64,000 bases of DNA from Bretschneidera sinensis (lineage: Eukaryota > Streptophyta > Magnoliopsida > Brassicales > Akaniaceae), in contig CM043703.1 in the NCBI GenBank assembly GCA_023935145.1, positions 26,869,727-26,933,726 of the forward strand, read 5' to 3'. A program made the translations under genes and the position numbers. Below are positions 22,600-33,882 of this stretch, one piece after another; positions within the stretch are counted from its first letter, which is position 1, and every line of letters begins with the position of its first letter. A model generated the notes under the pieces. The model was not told the origin of the DNA and did no database searches. It saw only the letters and a list, made by a program, of their open reading frames with translations.

Positions 22600-24440
22600 C
22601 TTATATCACCCTTTTAAGCACGGTGTCTTATGAAATGATGTCTAATTTCTATGTATTTGGTTCTAGAATGCTGAATAGGGTTTTTGATTAAGTTGATAGC
22701 ACTAGTGTTATCACAATGAATTAGAATATCTTTAAAGTTCATGCCATTGTCTTCTAGTTGTTGTTTCATCCACAACATTTGTGCACAACAACTTCTGGTT
22801 GCTACATATTCCGACTCGGATGTTGATAGTGTAACCGAGTTTTGTTTCTTGAAAAACAAAGAGGTTAGTATTGCACCTAAGAATTGGCATGTTCCACTAG
22901 TGCTTTTTCTATCTAGTCTACACCTCGCAAAATCAGCATCTGAATATCTTGAAAACTCAAAAGATGAATCTCTAGAGTACCATAATTTTAGGTTTTGAGT
23001 ACCTTATAGATATCTAAGGATTCTTTTTACTGCAATTACATGTGATTCCTTAGGATTAACTTGAAATCTAGCACATATGCATACACTGAACATTATATCA
23101 GGTCTACTTGCAGTTAAATAAAGTAAAGCTTCTATCATGCTTTTATAAATTTTAGTGTCTACACACTTACCTCCTTCATCAAGGTTAAGTTTTGTAAAAG
23201 TGATTATAAGAGTGCCAATCGACTTTGAGCTTTCCATCCCAAACCTCTTTAATAGGTCCTTTGTGTATTTTGATTGATTGATGAAGATGCCTCATTTCAA
23301 TTGTTTGATTTAAAGTCCAAGAAAGTAGGTAAGTTCTCCCATCATGCTCATTTCAAATTCACCTTGTATGCACTTAGCAAACTCTTGACACATAGATTCA
23401 TTAGTAGCACCAAATATGATATCATCAACATATATTTGGACTAGTAATGCGTCATTTTTGTGAGTTTTTATGAAGAGGGTTGTGTCTATTTTTCCTCTTG
23501 TAAAATTATTTTCAAGTAAAAACTTAGTCTTTCATACCATGCTCTTGGAGCTTACTTCAACCCATATAGAGCTTTAGAAAGCTTATAGACATGATTTGGA
23601 ATACTAGGATTTTCAAATCCAAGAGGTTGCTCAACATACACCTCTTCTTCTATAAAGCCATTTAAAAATACATTTTTTTACATCCATTTGAAATAACTTA
23701 AACTTATTAAAGCATGCAAGGGCTAATAACATTTGAATAGCTTCTAATCTAACTACGGGAGCTTATGTCTCATCAAAGTCTATTCCTTCTTCTTGATTAT
23801 ATCCATTAGCAACTAGTCTAGCCTTGTTCCTAGTTACTATTCCATTTTCATCCATCTTATTTCTAAATACCTATTTAGTTCTTATTATAGTATGATTATT
23901 TGGTCTAGGAACTAGCTTTCATACATTGTTTCTTTCAAATTGATTTATTTTTTCTTGCATAGTGTTTATCCAATCAACATCCTTCTCGGCTTCTACAAAT
24001 GTCTTAGGTTCTATTTGAGATAAATAAGCTACACAATTGCAAATATTTCTAATAGAGGAACTAGTTCCTACCCCTTGTGAAGGATCACCAATAACTTGAT
24101 CGATTGGATGATAATTTACATACCTTCAATATTTGGAAAGACTATCCTCTTGTTGACTTATAGATGGTTGATTAAGATTGGGAGCTTCTACCTTTTGACT
24201 TGTTTGAGGTGGGCTCTTCTTTGGGTTAACAGCGGGAGTAGGTGTTTTCGTTCTTGGAATGAAATCTACATCATCATTGAAAGAAACTACTCTACTATTA
24301 ATTGGGTTAGATTCATCAAAGGCTACATGTACGGATTCTTCTACCACTAGAGTTCTTTTGTTAAAGACTCTATAAGCTTTATTGAGGGTTGAATATCCTA
24401 AGAATATCTCCTCATCGGTCTTTGAGTCAAATTTACACAA
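22600..24440 (-). pseudogene. Copia reverse transcriptase and RNase H, broken
   Basis: From right to left on the minus strand, the reverse transcriptase starts with the pre-RT HVAFDESNP-type segment (about 24340). It then has the active-site YVDDIIFG at about 23420-23445 and LLYLTASRPDIMFSV near 23110. RNase H follows, with SVTLSTSESEYVA near 22830-22790 and IHCDNTSAINLIKNP near 22720-22675. The end KYIEIRHHFIRH is at about 22650-22620. Several stops and shifts interrupt the 23250-24120 stretch. The intact enzyme copies element RNA to DNA in particles. Confidence 0.88.
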
Positions 24441-24446
24441 GTTAGT

Positions 24447-24992
24447 TTAATTGTTATTTAGGATAAAACATTTACAACTAAAGGCACGAAAATAGGAGAT
24501 ATTAGACTTTCTACCTTTCCATAATTTATATGGAGTTTTGTTAAGCATAGGCCTAATTAAAACTCTATTTAAGACATAGCAAGAAGTATTTACGGCTTCC
24601 ACCCAAAAATATTTTGGCAAACTATTTTCACAAAGCATTGTTCTTGCAAATTCTTCTAGAACTCTATTTTTCCTTTCAACAACTCCAATTTGTTGAGAAG
24701 TTCTAGGAGCCGAAAAATTGTGATCAATTCCATTTTCATCACAAAATTTTGAAAAACTTTGGTTTTCAAATTCTTTTCCATGATCACTTCTAATGTTTGA
24801 AATACAAATTCCTTTTTCATTTTGAACTTTTTTACAAAAGTTTTGAAATCTTTTGTAAGCTTCATCCTTGTAAGCAATAAAAATAACAAAGGTATACCTT
24901 GAATAGTCATCAACAATAACAATAGCATATTGATGGCCACCTAGACTAATGGTACTTATTAGACCAAATAAGTCCATATGCAAAAGTTCCAA
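24447..24992 (-). pseudogene. Copia integrase catalytic core, partial frame
   Basis: The frame reads MDLFGLIS, then VIVDDYSRYTFV, then IRSDHGKEFEN, then APRTSQQIGVVERKNR. This gives the D...D...E catalytic set of copia integrases: D in MDLFG, D in RSDHG, E in VERKN. It ends near FSCKCFILNN. It is cut off from the zinc-binding part upstream by a stop just after 25020. In an active element the enzyme inserts the DNA copy, making the 5-bp target duplications seen around this element. Confidence 0.92.
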
Positions 24993-25019
24993 TGGTCTAG
25001 TGGTTGAGACTATATTTTT

Positions 25020-25600
25020 TTATTTAAAAGAAATTCTAGTTTGTTTTCTTATTTGACAAGCATCACATACCTTATCTTTTTCGAATTTGAATTTTGAAAG
25101 TCCAATGACTAAATCATTTCTTGAAATGATTTTAAGCAAATCCATATTCACATGGCCAAGCCTTCTATGCCATAGCCATGGGTTTTCACTAAAAACGGGA
25201 AAACATTTTTCATTTTCCGAATGCAAAGGTTTGAAATCAACTATATAGACATTTTCGTGTCTATGGCCAACAAACTTGATCTTGTTACTCTTGATGTCTA
25301 TAACTAGAAAATGAGAGGTTTCAAATATGACTTTATTGCCTTTGTCACATTGTTGACTAATACTTAGTAAATTTGTCTTAAGGCCTTGCACATATAATAC
25401 ATGATCAATGGTTGAGAAATCATTACCAACTTTTCCATGCCCGATGATCTTTATCTTTGTGTTATCTCCAATGGTGACATGCCCGCCATCCGCCATCTCT
25501 TAGAGTTAGCTCTTTGAATACACTTCGATCACCGATCATGTGCTTTGAGCATCCACTATCAAGGTACCAATAGTTACCTTTTTCTTTGGTGTGGAGACAT
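25020..25600 (-). pseudogene. Copia protease end and GAG-pre-integrase domain
   Basis: The frame starts with GGHVTIGDN, the part downstream of the protease active site. It contains the H-H-C-C zinc-binding set of integrase: WLWHRRLGHVN (histidines at about 25165-25140) and CDACQIRKQ (about 25058-25035). The active-site aspartate region, which should lie just upstream near 25530-25570, is in a broken frame. Confidence 0.85.
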
Positions 25601-25602
25601 AT

Positions 25603-26349
25603 TTATATCACACAAGGATACACAATTGCACTCTTAGGTACCCAAAATTTCTTGGGTCCTTTGGGGTTAGTCCTAGAAAATACAGTTCCTTTAGGGACCC
25701 ATACCTTCTTAACATTATAAGATGCTTTATATTTATAGACATGTTGATGATGCACGATCCTAGGATAATAGTTATTGAAATTTCTAGGATTTCTTAATTG
25801 TACATGTCTATAGTGCATTGGATAAGTATTCCTACGATACATGTTTCTATTGTGAAGATTGTGAACATGCATGTCGTTTCTAGGAAATGTATGATAATGA
25901 TTTCTAGGATGTGTACTTGCATTATAATGAACATACATATTATTTCTAGGATATACATGATGGTAATTCCTAGGATGTGCAAGTGTAGTATGCAAGTTAT
26001 GAGTATACATATTATCTATAATATGCACATGATGGTTACTCCTAGGATGTGTATATGCATTTCTTGAATGATTGTTCCTAGCATTTGCATTTCTTAAGTG
26101 AGCATACATATATGCATGAGTATTTCTAGGATGATTACCTCTAGTATATGCATTAGAATTTAAATTCGCATTTTTGGGCTTACTAGCATATGTGGAGGGA
26201 GTATTTTTGATCTTACTAGTGGCCTTGGAAGTAGAGGCTTCATTCACATATGTTGCTTTCATGAATAAGGTCTCTTTTGATTTTTGCTTGCCTAATGGAG
26301 AGTAACCCAACCCCGATTTTCCTCCACTTAATCTTTGGCAAGATAGCAC
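25603..26349 (-). CDS. Histidine/asparagine-rich linker between copia gag and protease
   Basis: A 248-codon frame without stops links the gag coiled-coil region to the protease. Its centre (about 26200-25790) is a degenerate repeat rich in histidine, asparagine, arginine and tyrosine, with recurring HPRNxHHxY and YPRNNMYVH phrases. The end is VWVPKGTVFSRTNPKGPKKF, the conserved segment that precedes protease in SIRE-like copia elements. The repeat is about 57-66 bp per copy at DNA level, with strong drift. The section is intact while neighbouring coding parts are broken, probably because repeat turnover keeps phase. The role of the linker is not known. Confidence 0.6.
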   Translation of the reverse strand: MLSCQRLSGGKSGLGYSPLGKQKSKETLFMKATYVNEASTSKATSKIKNTPSTYASKPKNANLNSNAYTRGNHPRNTHAYMYAHLRNANARNNHSRNAYTHPRSNHHVHIIDNMYTHNLHTTLAHPRNYHHVYPRNNMYVHYNASTHPRNHYHTFPRNDMHVHNLHNRNMYRRNTYPMHYRHVQLRNPRNFNNYYPRIVHHQHVYKYKASYNVKKVWVPKGTVFSRTNPKGPKKFWVPKSAIVYPCVI

Positions 26350-26354
26350 TTCAT

Positions 26355-27650
26355 CTAGCTTTTAAGTCTTGATATAGTGCCATTCAATTCTATTATTTTC
26401 TTCTTTAAGTTTTCATTTTCATCTTTAAGAAAATCTTGAGAAGAATTATAAAGCATGGAAGATAGTTTTTCTTTTTCTTCCTTTAAGCCTTCCATCTCTT
26501 TAGAAACAAATGAGACTTCCATTTTGAGGGTGATATTCCTAGAATCAAATTTCTTCAATTCTTCATGCATTTCATTTATAACCTCTATTAATTCTTTATT
26601 ACTACTAACAATGTTATTATTAGAAGGGGAAGAATTTGATACCTCATTTTCGTCATCGATTGCCATTAGAGATAGGTTAACAATCTCCTCGTATCCGACC
26701 TCATTGTCAAAGGATTCTTCTTCTTCGTCATCACTCCAAGTGGTTGCAATCATAACTTTCTTTTTGAAGCTCTTATATGGTTTGCTTGTCACTGTATAAT
26801 CGGCCTTGATATGACCGGGCTTCTTGCAACCATAACACACAAGAGGTTCTCTTTTTGAAGTAGAATCCTTTATGTAAGGTTTCTTGCTCTTCTTCAAGAA
26901 CCTGTGATGATTATAGCCATCTCACCATCTTCTTCGCTGCTCTCTATATCTTGTTCTGTTTCTTCCTCTTTGTTGCTCGTAGAAGCCTTGAGAGCAATCA
27001 CCTTTTCTTTTTCTCATAATCATTGACAACAAGATTCATTTCTTCCATCTTGTATCTCAATAGTGATCCAAGAAGTGTTTTGACATCAAGTTTGTTGAGA
27101 TCTTTGGCCTCTGTTATGGCCATCTTCTTTGCTTTCCAAGAGGATGGCAAATACCTTAAGATCTTCCTCGTTAGTTCAAATTCCTCAATTGTTCCTACCA
27201 AGAAGCTTTAAACCGTTAACAATAGTGGTGAAGCGTGAGTGCATTTCAGTAATTGTTTTGTTAGGAGACATTTTGAAAGATTCATACTTGGACACTAGCA
27301 TATAGATTTTTTATTTTTTAACTTCGCTAGTTCCTTTATATGTAACTTGTAGTTTGTCCCAAATCTCCTTATCCGAAACACAAGCAGAAATTTTATTATG
27401 TTCAGAAATATCTAAAGCACAATGTAAAATACTCGTGGCTCTACTATTTAGAGACATCATTTTACAATCCTCTTCATTGAACTCTGTTTTGAGTTTAAGC
27501 ATTGTATGATTGATTTCTTCAATAGTTATTTCCTTTGTATGAATTCTAGATCCTTCCTCAATGACCCTCCATAGTTGTAATCTTATCATTCGACAAAGAT
27601 TTTCATCATATTTTTCCAATAGTTATAGTTGGAGCCATTGAACAAGGGAG
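26355..27650 (-). pseudogene. Copia gag, broken
   Basis: From right to left are a UBN2-type gag domain in several frames. These are IWDKLQVTYKGTSEVK near 27360-27311, ESFKMSPNKTI near 27280, and FELTRKILRYLPSSWKAKKM near 27180-27120. A zinc knuckle CYGCKKPGHIKADY follows at about 26838-26796, where the final cysteine is tyrosine. A glutamate/lysine-rich coiled coil (about 26640-26355) follows. The missing knuckle cysteine and the frameshifts make this copy non-functional. Confidence 0.85.
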
Positions 27651-27734
27651 GCCTAGTATAGGAATGTCCTTCGGAATAACTATTAGATGTCATCGGATCA
27701 ACTCAAGGATTTTAAGCCTGAAATTGAGTACAAG

Positions 27735-27749
27735 GCTCTGATACTAATT
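27735..27749 (-). other. Primer binding site of the copia element
   Basis: On the minus strand the LTR is followed by TTAGTATCAGAGCC, one base away from the methionine-initiator tRNA site TGGTATCAGAGC that most plant copia elements use. Confidence 0.88.
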
Positions 27750-28953
27750 ATAAACCGAGGTTCAAACCCAAAAGGGGGGCGAATTAGGTTTTTAAAAACG
27801 TTTGCTAATTACTTGCAAGTTTATAAAAACAGTTAAATGCACAAAGCATACAAACAAGTAATGTGCTTTAAGTAAAAGAGTTTAAGAAATGCAAACTCAG
27901 TTTATAGTGATTCGACAATATCGGATTCCTTCTGACCTTACATCCACTCTCTTCAAGAAACCTCCTTGAAGTAATCCACTAAAACTTTTAGTCGTACAAA
28001 TTCACGGGTGTTTTACAGACCTTACAACCAATCTCTTCCTCACGGAAGCTATTCCCTTCCTTACGGAAGCTAATCCTTTCCTTTCGGAAGCTTGCAAAGA
28101 AGTATTTAATCCTAAATACTCTAAGAGTTATTACAACTCTTTCCCCTTTACAATAAATGAGATTTGTTGTAAAGTAAATGGTAGAGAGATAGCAATAAGT
28201 ACTTTTATAAATGAACAATATCTCTCTTTCAAGAATAAGCTTGAGGAATGGCTCAACAATAAATTTTTCAAAGCTTTTGAGAATTAATGAGCAAACTTGT
28301 GAATTAAATGTGTCATCTTCTTTTTTAAAATGCTCATTGAAGTGGGTTTATATAGTATTGAATCATTATGGCCGTTAGACACTGACTTGGTAGGTTTGGT
28401 GCATTAAATGCTCAAGTCTCGCGTATCAAACGGTCATATTTTGAATTATCAGTCGACTGGGTCTTTATACCAGTCGACTGGGTCAAGTGAGAAATCTCAA
28501 TTTTTAGGTTGTGGGAGAGTACCAGTCGACTGGGTCCTAAGCACCAATCGACTGGGAACTCTCTGTCCCAGTTGCTAGTCGACTGGGTTTTTGACACCAG
28601 TCGACTGGGGACCTTCTGTCCCATGCCTCAGTCGACTGGGTTGCCCTTCAACCTAGTTTTTCAAGTTTCAAAACTGTTTTTGACTTGGAAACATTTGTAT
28701 TAAAAGTTTTGGCAAAATCTTTTGTAAAATGAGCCACATGTCAAGTTAAGTATTTGAACATGAGAGATTTACAGTTGTTTTCATTACCTTAATGCCTATT
28801 CTATATCTTTTGTCTTGTCTTGGCGTCTGAATCTAGTTGAGTTCTGCATCTTGTTTCTATGCTGAATGTTTTTACCACTTAAACACTTAGATAAAACTGT
28901 TAGTACAATTAGAGTAGTGTTTTGTCATTATTAAAATCAAATATGGGTCAATA
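27750..28953 (-). repeat. 5' LTR of the copia element
   Basis: A 1204-bp direct repeat of 9906-11138. It carries the matching cluster of CCAGTCGACTGG palindromes at about 28450-28640. The right flank is the GCAGT target duplication. Small indels account for the 29-bp length difference between the LTRs. Confidence 0.93.
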
Positions 28954-28958
28954 GCAGT

Positions 28959-30950
28959 AAATCGCATAAAAGATAAATTGTAGGAAAAAGGTAAATTTAC
29001 ATTGAAAAGAAAGATTAGTTGGATCCATTACAAAGTCGATTTTTCTCTTATTTATATTACTAAACCACGTTCTTCATAACTAACTATAATCGATTCTTAA
29101 CCCATTATCTCAATTTTACTATAGTTGTCCACAAGCAACCGATCATAATTTTTTTTGTAACTTCTTTCTAATGTCTCCCACTTGCTTGACACTTGACTCA
29201 TTATCTTCATAATTAACTACCAATGAAATTTCCATTGTCTCCATGTTATTGAACGTGTACAAGTAAACAAAAGCTTTCAAACGTGGTACACCTTCTAAAC
29301 CAAAACACAGTTTTTTTTTGGTTTCTTCAATGCTCACCGTTTCATTAATTTAATGGCCTCTTGGTTGTAAGAATTTATGGCCACATGGTGCAAGGTGATT
29401 GTTGGAAAAGTAAAGGTGTAAACTATGTACCTTCAATTCCTCGTCTCTTTAGCACATGCATCATAATGCTCCTTTAATTCAAAACTTCAACTGGTCTTTT
29501 TTTACCTTAGTTGGTAAACTTTATGGCTATGTGGCACTATCTTAGAGAGCTTGTAGAATTAGGGTGTAAACACAACTTGAATTTATTAATTATATAAATA
29601 ATCACTATCATAAACGTGTAATCAACAATTATACTGCCCTTTAATGGAGTTAACGTAAGGAGTTTGGACAGTCCCATTGTTGAGGAGTTTATTTACCTCA
29701 AATTACATAAAAAAAAATTTACTACTCCATTGTGTAACAACTGCAATCTATAGAAGAGTTAATTCCAAGAATAATTTATCCACAAAATAACTTGAGTTAA
29801 CATTTTTGAGTAATTGAACTATGATGTTACTATTATAAAATTAAAAAAAAAAAAAGAACTATGATGTTGTAAATGGTATCAAAACTGATTTATATCACGT
29901 TACTATGTGAATTGTATGTATGATATTTGAGTTGACCACAATCTTATCATTGTATTTGAGCTCCCAATAATATATTCTATACAAGGTATAAATTGGGCTG
30001 GAGTCCTGTAGAAAAATAAGGGTCTATGACCTCCCCCTAAAGTAAGGGATATAAATTCGATCTATTTCAATACAATTACCAAAATCATCCATTGACTTTT
30101 CTTAAATTGAAATTTTTGGCTTCTCCTCAGGTTTAATGTATGATTTGTGATTGCTGTTCTTTTCTCGCATTCTATGAGAAGTTTGTGATGATTGAAATCT
30201 CATATTGATTAAGTGGTGGAGCCATGTATTTTAATGGAGAAGTCTATGGCCACCCCAAACTCTTAGAAATTTTCTTAAGTCTTATCGAGTACTGTTACAT
30301 GAACCACATAGTTAGATTACTCACATGTAATTGCAGTAGTTATACTAGTAATTGGTTAAGACTAGAGTAGTCGTTTTTTACGTTTTACCCTTTTTACCGT
30401 TAATGAAAGATAATTGAATTTAAGTGTCTCAGTTGGTTGTATGTTTATCTTTACCGTAGTTCTATTTGTATACTTTACATCGCAAAAAGAAATTTACAAG
30501 GTTAGCCCCCAAAACAAAAGTGTCGTATCAAATTTTTTTTTGAATTTTTAATATATTTGAATGGATAAAAGTATATATCCAAATCCTCTCAATTTCATAA
30601 AAAGAAATTTTAAACAAAAAATGGAGGTAAACCATTATTATGCCTTAAAATATAGAAAGTTGGACGAACAAATTTAACGTAATTATCTACAGTTTAATTT
30701 GGCTCTTCTGATCTCCCTCGCTGAATTGATAATGAAAAGTAATTTGAGTTCATACAAAAATTGCATATTACTTGCACAAATTCCATGTTGATAAGGCTTT
30801 GTGTTGTTATTTTTTTATTTTGGATAAAGGTGAATATTATTTATTAAGAAAAACTAATGCACTATAGCAGCAAGGCTGCTTACAATTCATACAAACCAAA
30901 AGAAATACAACTTAACGAACCCAAAAAACAACAACCAGACAACTGAAGAA
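28959..30950. other. Intergenic DNA, no gene recognised
   Basis: AT-rich sequence with poly-A and poly-T runs. A 64-codon minus-strand frame at 29143-29337 has no recognisable product. At about 30815-30950 the minus strand reads like the tail of a LINE (CTTAATAAATAATATTCACC followed by an A-rich end), which may continue across the solo LTR to about 34150. This is weakly supported. Confidence 0.5.
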
Positions 30951-30955
30951 GTTAC

Positions 30956-33877
30956 TGTAAGATCCATGCCCCTGAAGTAAGGGTAATTTGATATTATAAC
31001 TATCATGCATACATAAACATATTGATTTAAAACTCAAGTTTGAATCAATATTGAGACACAGATTTGAAAATATACCAAAGAAAATAAGTTAAAATGGATA
31101 AAAACGATAAAAAAAAATTTAGATTTTTAAGACATCAAAAGGCATCAGCCGATTGGGTAGCCAGTTGGCACCCTACCGATCGAATGGGTAGTCACCTGGA
31201 GCACACCAATCGACTGGGTAGTCAACTGGTAAGGTATTTTGGCCATATAAGCCATTTCACTACCAAAAACTTATTCTTCTTCATTTAAACTCTCATTTCT
31301 CTCTCTAAATTTCTCTCAAAATACTAAAGAAACTATACGAAAACTAGAGGTTTTTATAAACTATTGTTAAAATCGATCGTTCAAGAACCGATTTCAAGAT
31401 ATTTCTAGGAAAAGCTTTGTGAATGTAATCTTTTCTTTTCTTGTTGATTCATATAAAAATTGTGATTTTTTAGAACTTAAAAGTTTTAAATTCTTCTTAA
31501 ATGAGTTCGAATTTGATTCAAGATAAAAGGAAAAAAGAATTTAACTGAAACTTTGAATTTGAAACTAAATTGGATCATACATACATATATTCATACAATT
31601 AGCCCATTATAAGAGTTTAAATTTAATTATGAGATAGTAATATTGGGTAAGCATATTCTTGTTAGGTGGAGGTGAAACACTTATTGGTGTCCCTTAGAGG
31701 AGTGTAAAAGACAAGAAAGTGATCTACGGATAGTGTTTAGTGCTTCATGGTGAGTTCATTTTACTATTAGTAAGCAAGAAGAAGTAAGAAATGTGGATAA
31801 AACTTGAAATGGATTATAAGTGAGAAAAACTAATGAGTATATTATGAATAACTTAAATTTGATGAAATATAGGATATAAGTATGAATTTAATGATTAAAG
31901 AGAAATATTATTCTTAATGATACTAATTTGATGAAAATACTAGATGAATGGAAATATATGATGAATTGATGTGAATTATATTCTTAAATGGATATGTAAA
32001 TCCTATAACTATGATTATTATGAAAAATTTGGAAAGTTGTGATGAAATTATTTGATTTACATGTTGTTATTCTTGTGCTTGCTTATAGGTGACTGTACAT
32101 ATGTATTGTCGGTCCATAAAATGGAGTATAGCCCGGGGAAGGCCAGAACCATGGCTGGTCTAGATGTTAATGCTGGTACGTGGGGTGACATCCTTAGTAG
32201 CTATATCAGAGATTGGTACGGATATCAAAAAATGGATGAAAATACTTCTACTTGAGTTATAGTATGAATGGGATTTGATGTGAAAAGAAAGAAGAAAAAT
32301 TATGTATATGTATTTGTTGGAAATCACCTTGACAAGATGCCTAGGTGGTGATCTTCCAAACACCCAAGTCTAGAATGACTTGTAACGAAATGAAACAGCC
32401 AACGAAAGTAAGAAAGAAAAGAAGACAAGCGATTTGTTATCGAGGTTCGGCAATAGCCTACGTCCCCGTGAGTTCCTCTGAACTCTCTGCACTAAATCTC
32501 AATGGTTCTTACAAGTTATAGCAGCCCTCTTCAAGAATCCACAAGTTCTTGAAGGAACAAAGAAGAGAACAAGAAAGACCTAATCACTTTCTATACTAAT
32601 CTCTCTCTTTACAACCAGCCTCTCCAATGAGTCTCTCTTGTATGTCTGTGTCTTTGCACTCTCACACAATTCTCTCATTCACACACACTCTTATGTGTCA
32701 CTTGTGCCTTGTCACAATGCCTTTCACATTTTATTCTCCCTTGAGATTGAACCTAGGTGACCCTTTATATAGTGCACCAACTTCTTGTTCAATCCTGAGT
32801 GTCATTCTCCACCCTTAGATCTTGATGGCCAATCAACCATGACCCTCCATCAATCCTAAGTGATGTTGTGCATTTTAACCTTGCACCCACACACTTAACA
32901 AGAGGCTGAATCAAGTGGAATATGTGTGCCTCAGTGTGCCTAGCGCCTAGGCACTGAACAGGGCGCGCAGCGGCCTTGGGCAAAACACATTTTCATCACT
33001 TTCTGGGCACCGCAGCCTTGGGTAGGGGGCGTCGCGGCCTTGATCTTCCTCCAGCATCCTCACTTGCTGGGCGCCGTGGCCTGGGAGGAGTAGGGCTGCG
33101 GCGCACACTGATGTTGGACCCTTCAAAGTTGTGCGCACTTCTTTGTCTTGCTGAAAGGAGAGGTGTGCACTCACCCAAATTGAGGCGCACACTTGTATAC
33201 ACTCCTTTAACATGCTGAAATTCATTCTTCCAACCATGTTTAAACCTTAGACAAATATCAACAGCATTCATGACATATGCATATTATTTATTAAGATGTT
33301 GATACATCAATATGATTGTGAAATCTTGTGATGAGATGATTGTGAAAATCTTGTGATGAGAAAAATGATGTTGAATTGGATATCTTGAATGATATCTATA
33401 TGTTGAATGAAATATATGAGATATAATATAATATGAAAATGATAATTAATGACTTAAATATCAATTGTAATTATAATTATGAATTAAAGTGTACAAATTG
33501 AATATTGAACATCATTGAGCTTGTAAAACTCACCCCCTTATTTTAATTAAATTTCAGGTTGCAAACAAGAAGGTTGATAATATTCCTTAACTTGAGGCCT
33601 ATTCGTGATTATCTAGGCGGGTTCACGTGATTGGCATCATCAAAAAACAAAAACATTTGTGATATTTGTAATTAAGTCTTGTACATAGTCACACATAAAC
33701 ATGTTAAATTTTGTATATTATTTAAATAAATTTATGTATCTCATCTGAAAAGAGTTGAGGCATATAGGTTGTAATTATTTTTCAGGTTATGAAAAAATTG
33801 TTGCATATAGGTGTGTGCTTCGTGCTGAAAGATGATGATACCATCTTGGGTGGATCCGTTTGGGATGAATCGTTACA
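30956..33877 (+). mobile_element. Solo LTR of a gypsy-type element, carrying a nested solo LTR
   Basis: The ends are TGTAAGATCC...CGTTACA, with TGTAA/TTACA as terminal inverted repeats. The flanks 30951-30955 and 33878-33882 are both GTTAC, a perfect target duplication. No internal domain is present, so this is a solo LTR left by LTR-LTR recombination. The TGTAA...TTACA ends, the AACTCACCCCCTT segment at about 33525 and the long leader with CTCTCATTTCTCTCT at about 31289 resemble Del/Tekay-type chromovirus LTRs. Without the nested insertion it is about 1.97 kb. Three GACTGGGTAG-like boxes lie at 31150-31225. Confidence 0.85.
32315..33263 (-). mobile_element. Nested copia-type solo LTR
   Basis: The 949-bp block starts TGTTGGAAATC and ends AATATCAACA, giving TGTTG/CAACA inverted ends. 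The flanks are GTATT (32310-32314) and GCATT (33264-33268), a 5-bp duplication with one mismatch. A minus-strand TATA, CTATATAAAGGG, lies at about 32762-32773. A CG-rich patch at 32950-33200 repeats GGGCGC/GCGGCC and GTGCGC/GTGTGC-type words. Small open frames inside it have no recognisable product. It sits inside the larger solo LTR. Confidence 0.8.
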
Positions 33878-33882
33878 GTTAC

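Larger units (their letters stand above)
9906..28953 (-). mobile_element. Ty1-copia LTR retrotransposon with target duplication, split by an Athila-like element
   Basis: The two LTRs (9906-11138 and 27750-28953) are direct repeats. The flanks 9901-9905 and 28954-28958 are both GCAGT, a perfect 5-bp target duplication that closes the element. On the minus strand the order is 5' LTR, iMet-type primer site, gag, histidine/asparagine-rich linker, protease and integrase, reverse transcriptase, RNase H, a palindrome array, an accessory ORF, polypurine tract and 3' LTR. This order, with a long gag-pol linker and an ORF after pol, resembles the SIRE/Maximus group. Gag and pol hold many stops and frameshifts. 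A gypsy element (12331-21099) sits inside the accessory ORF, so the original element was about 10.3 kb. Confidence 0.93.
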
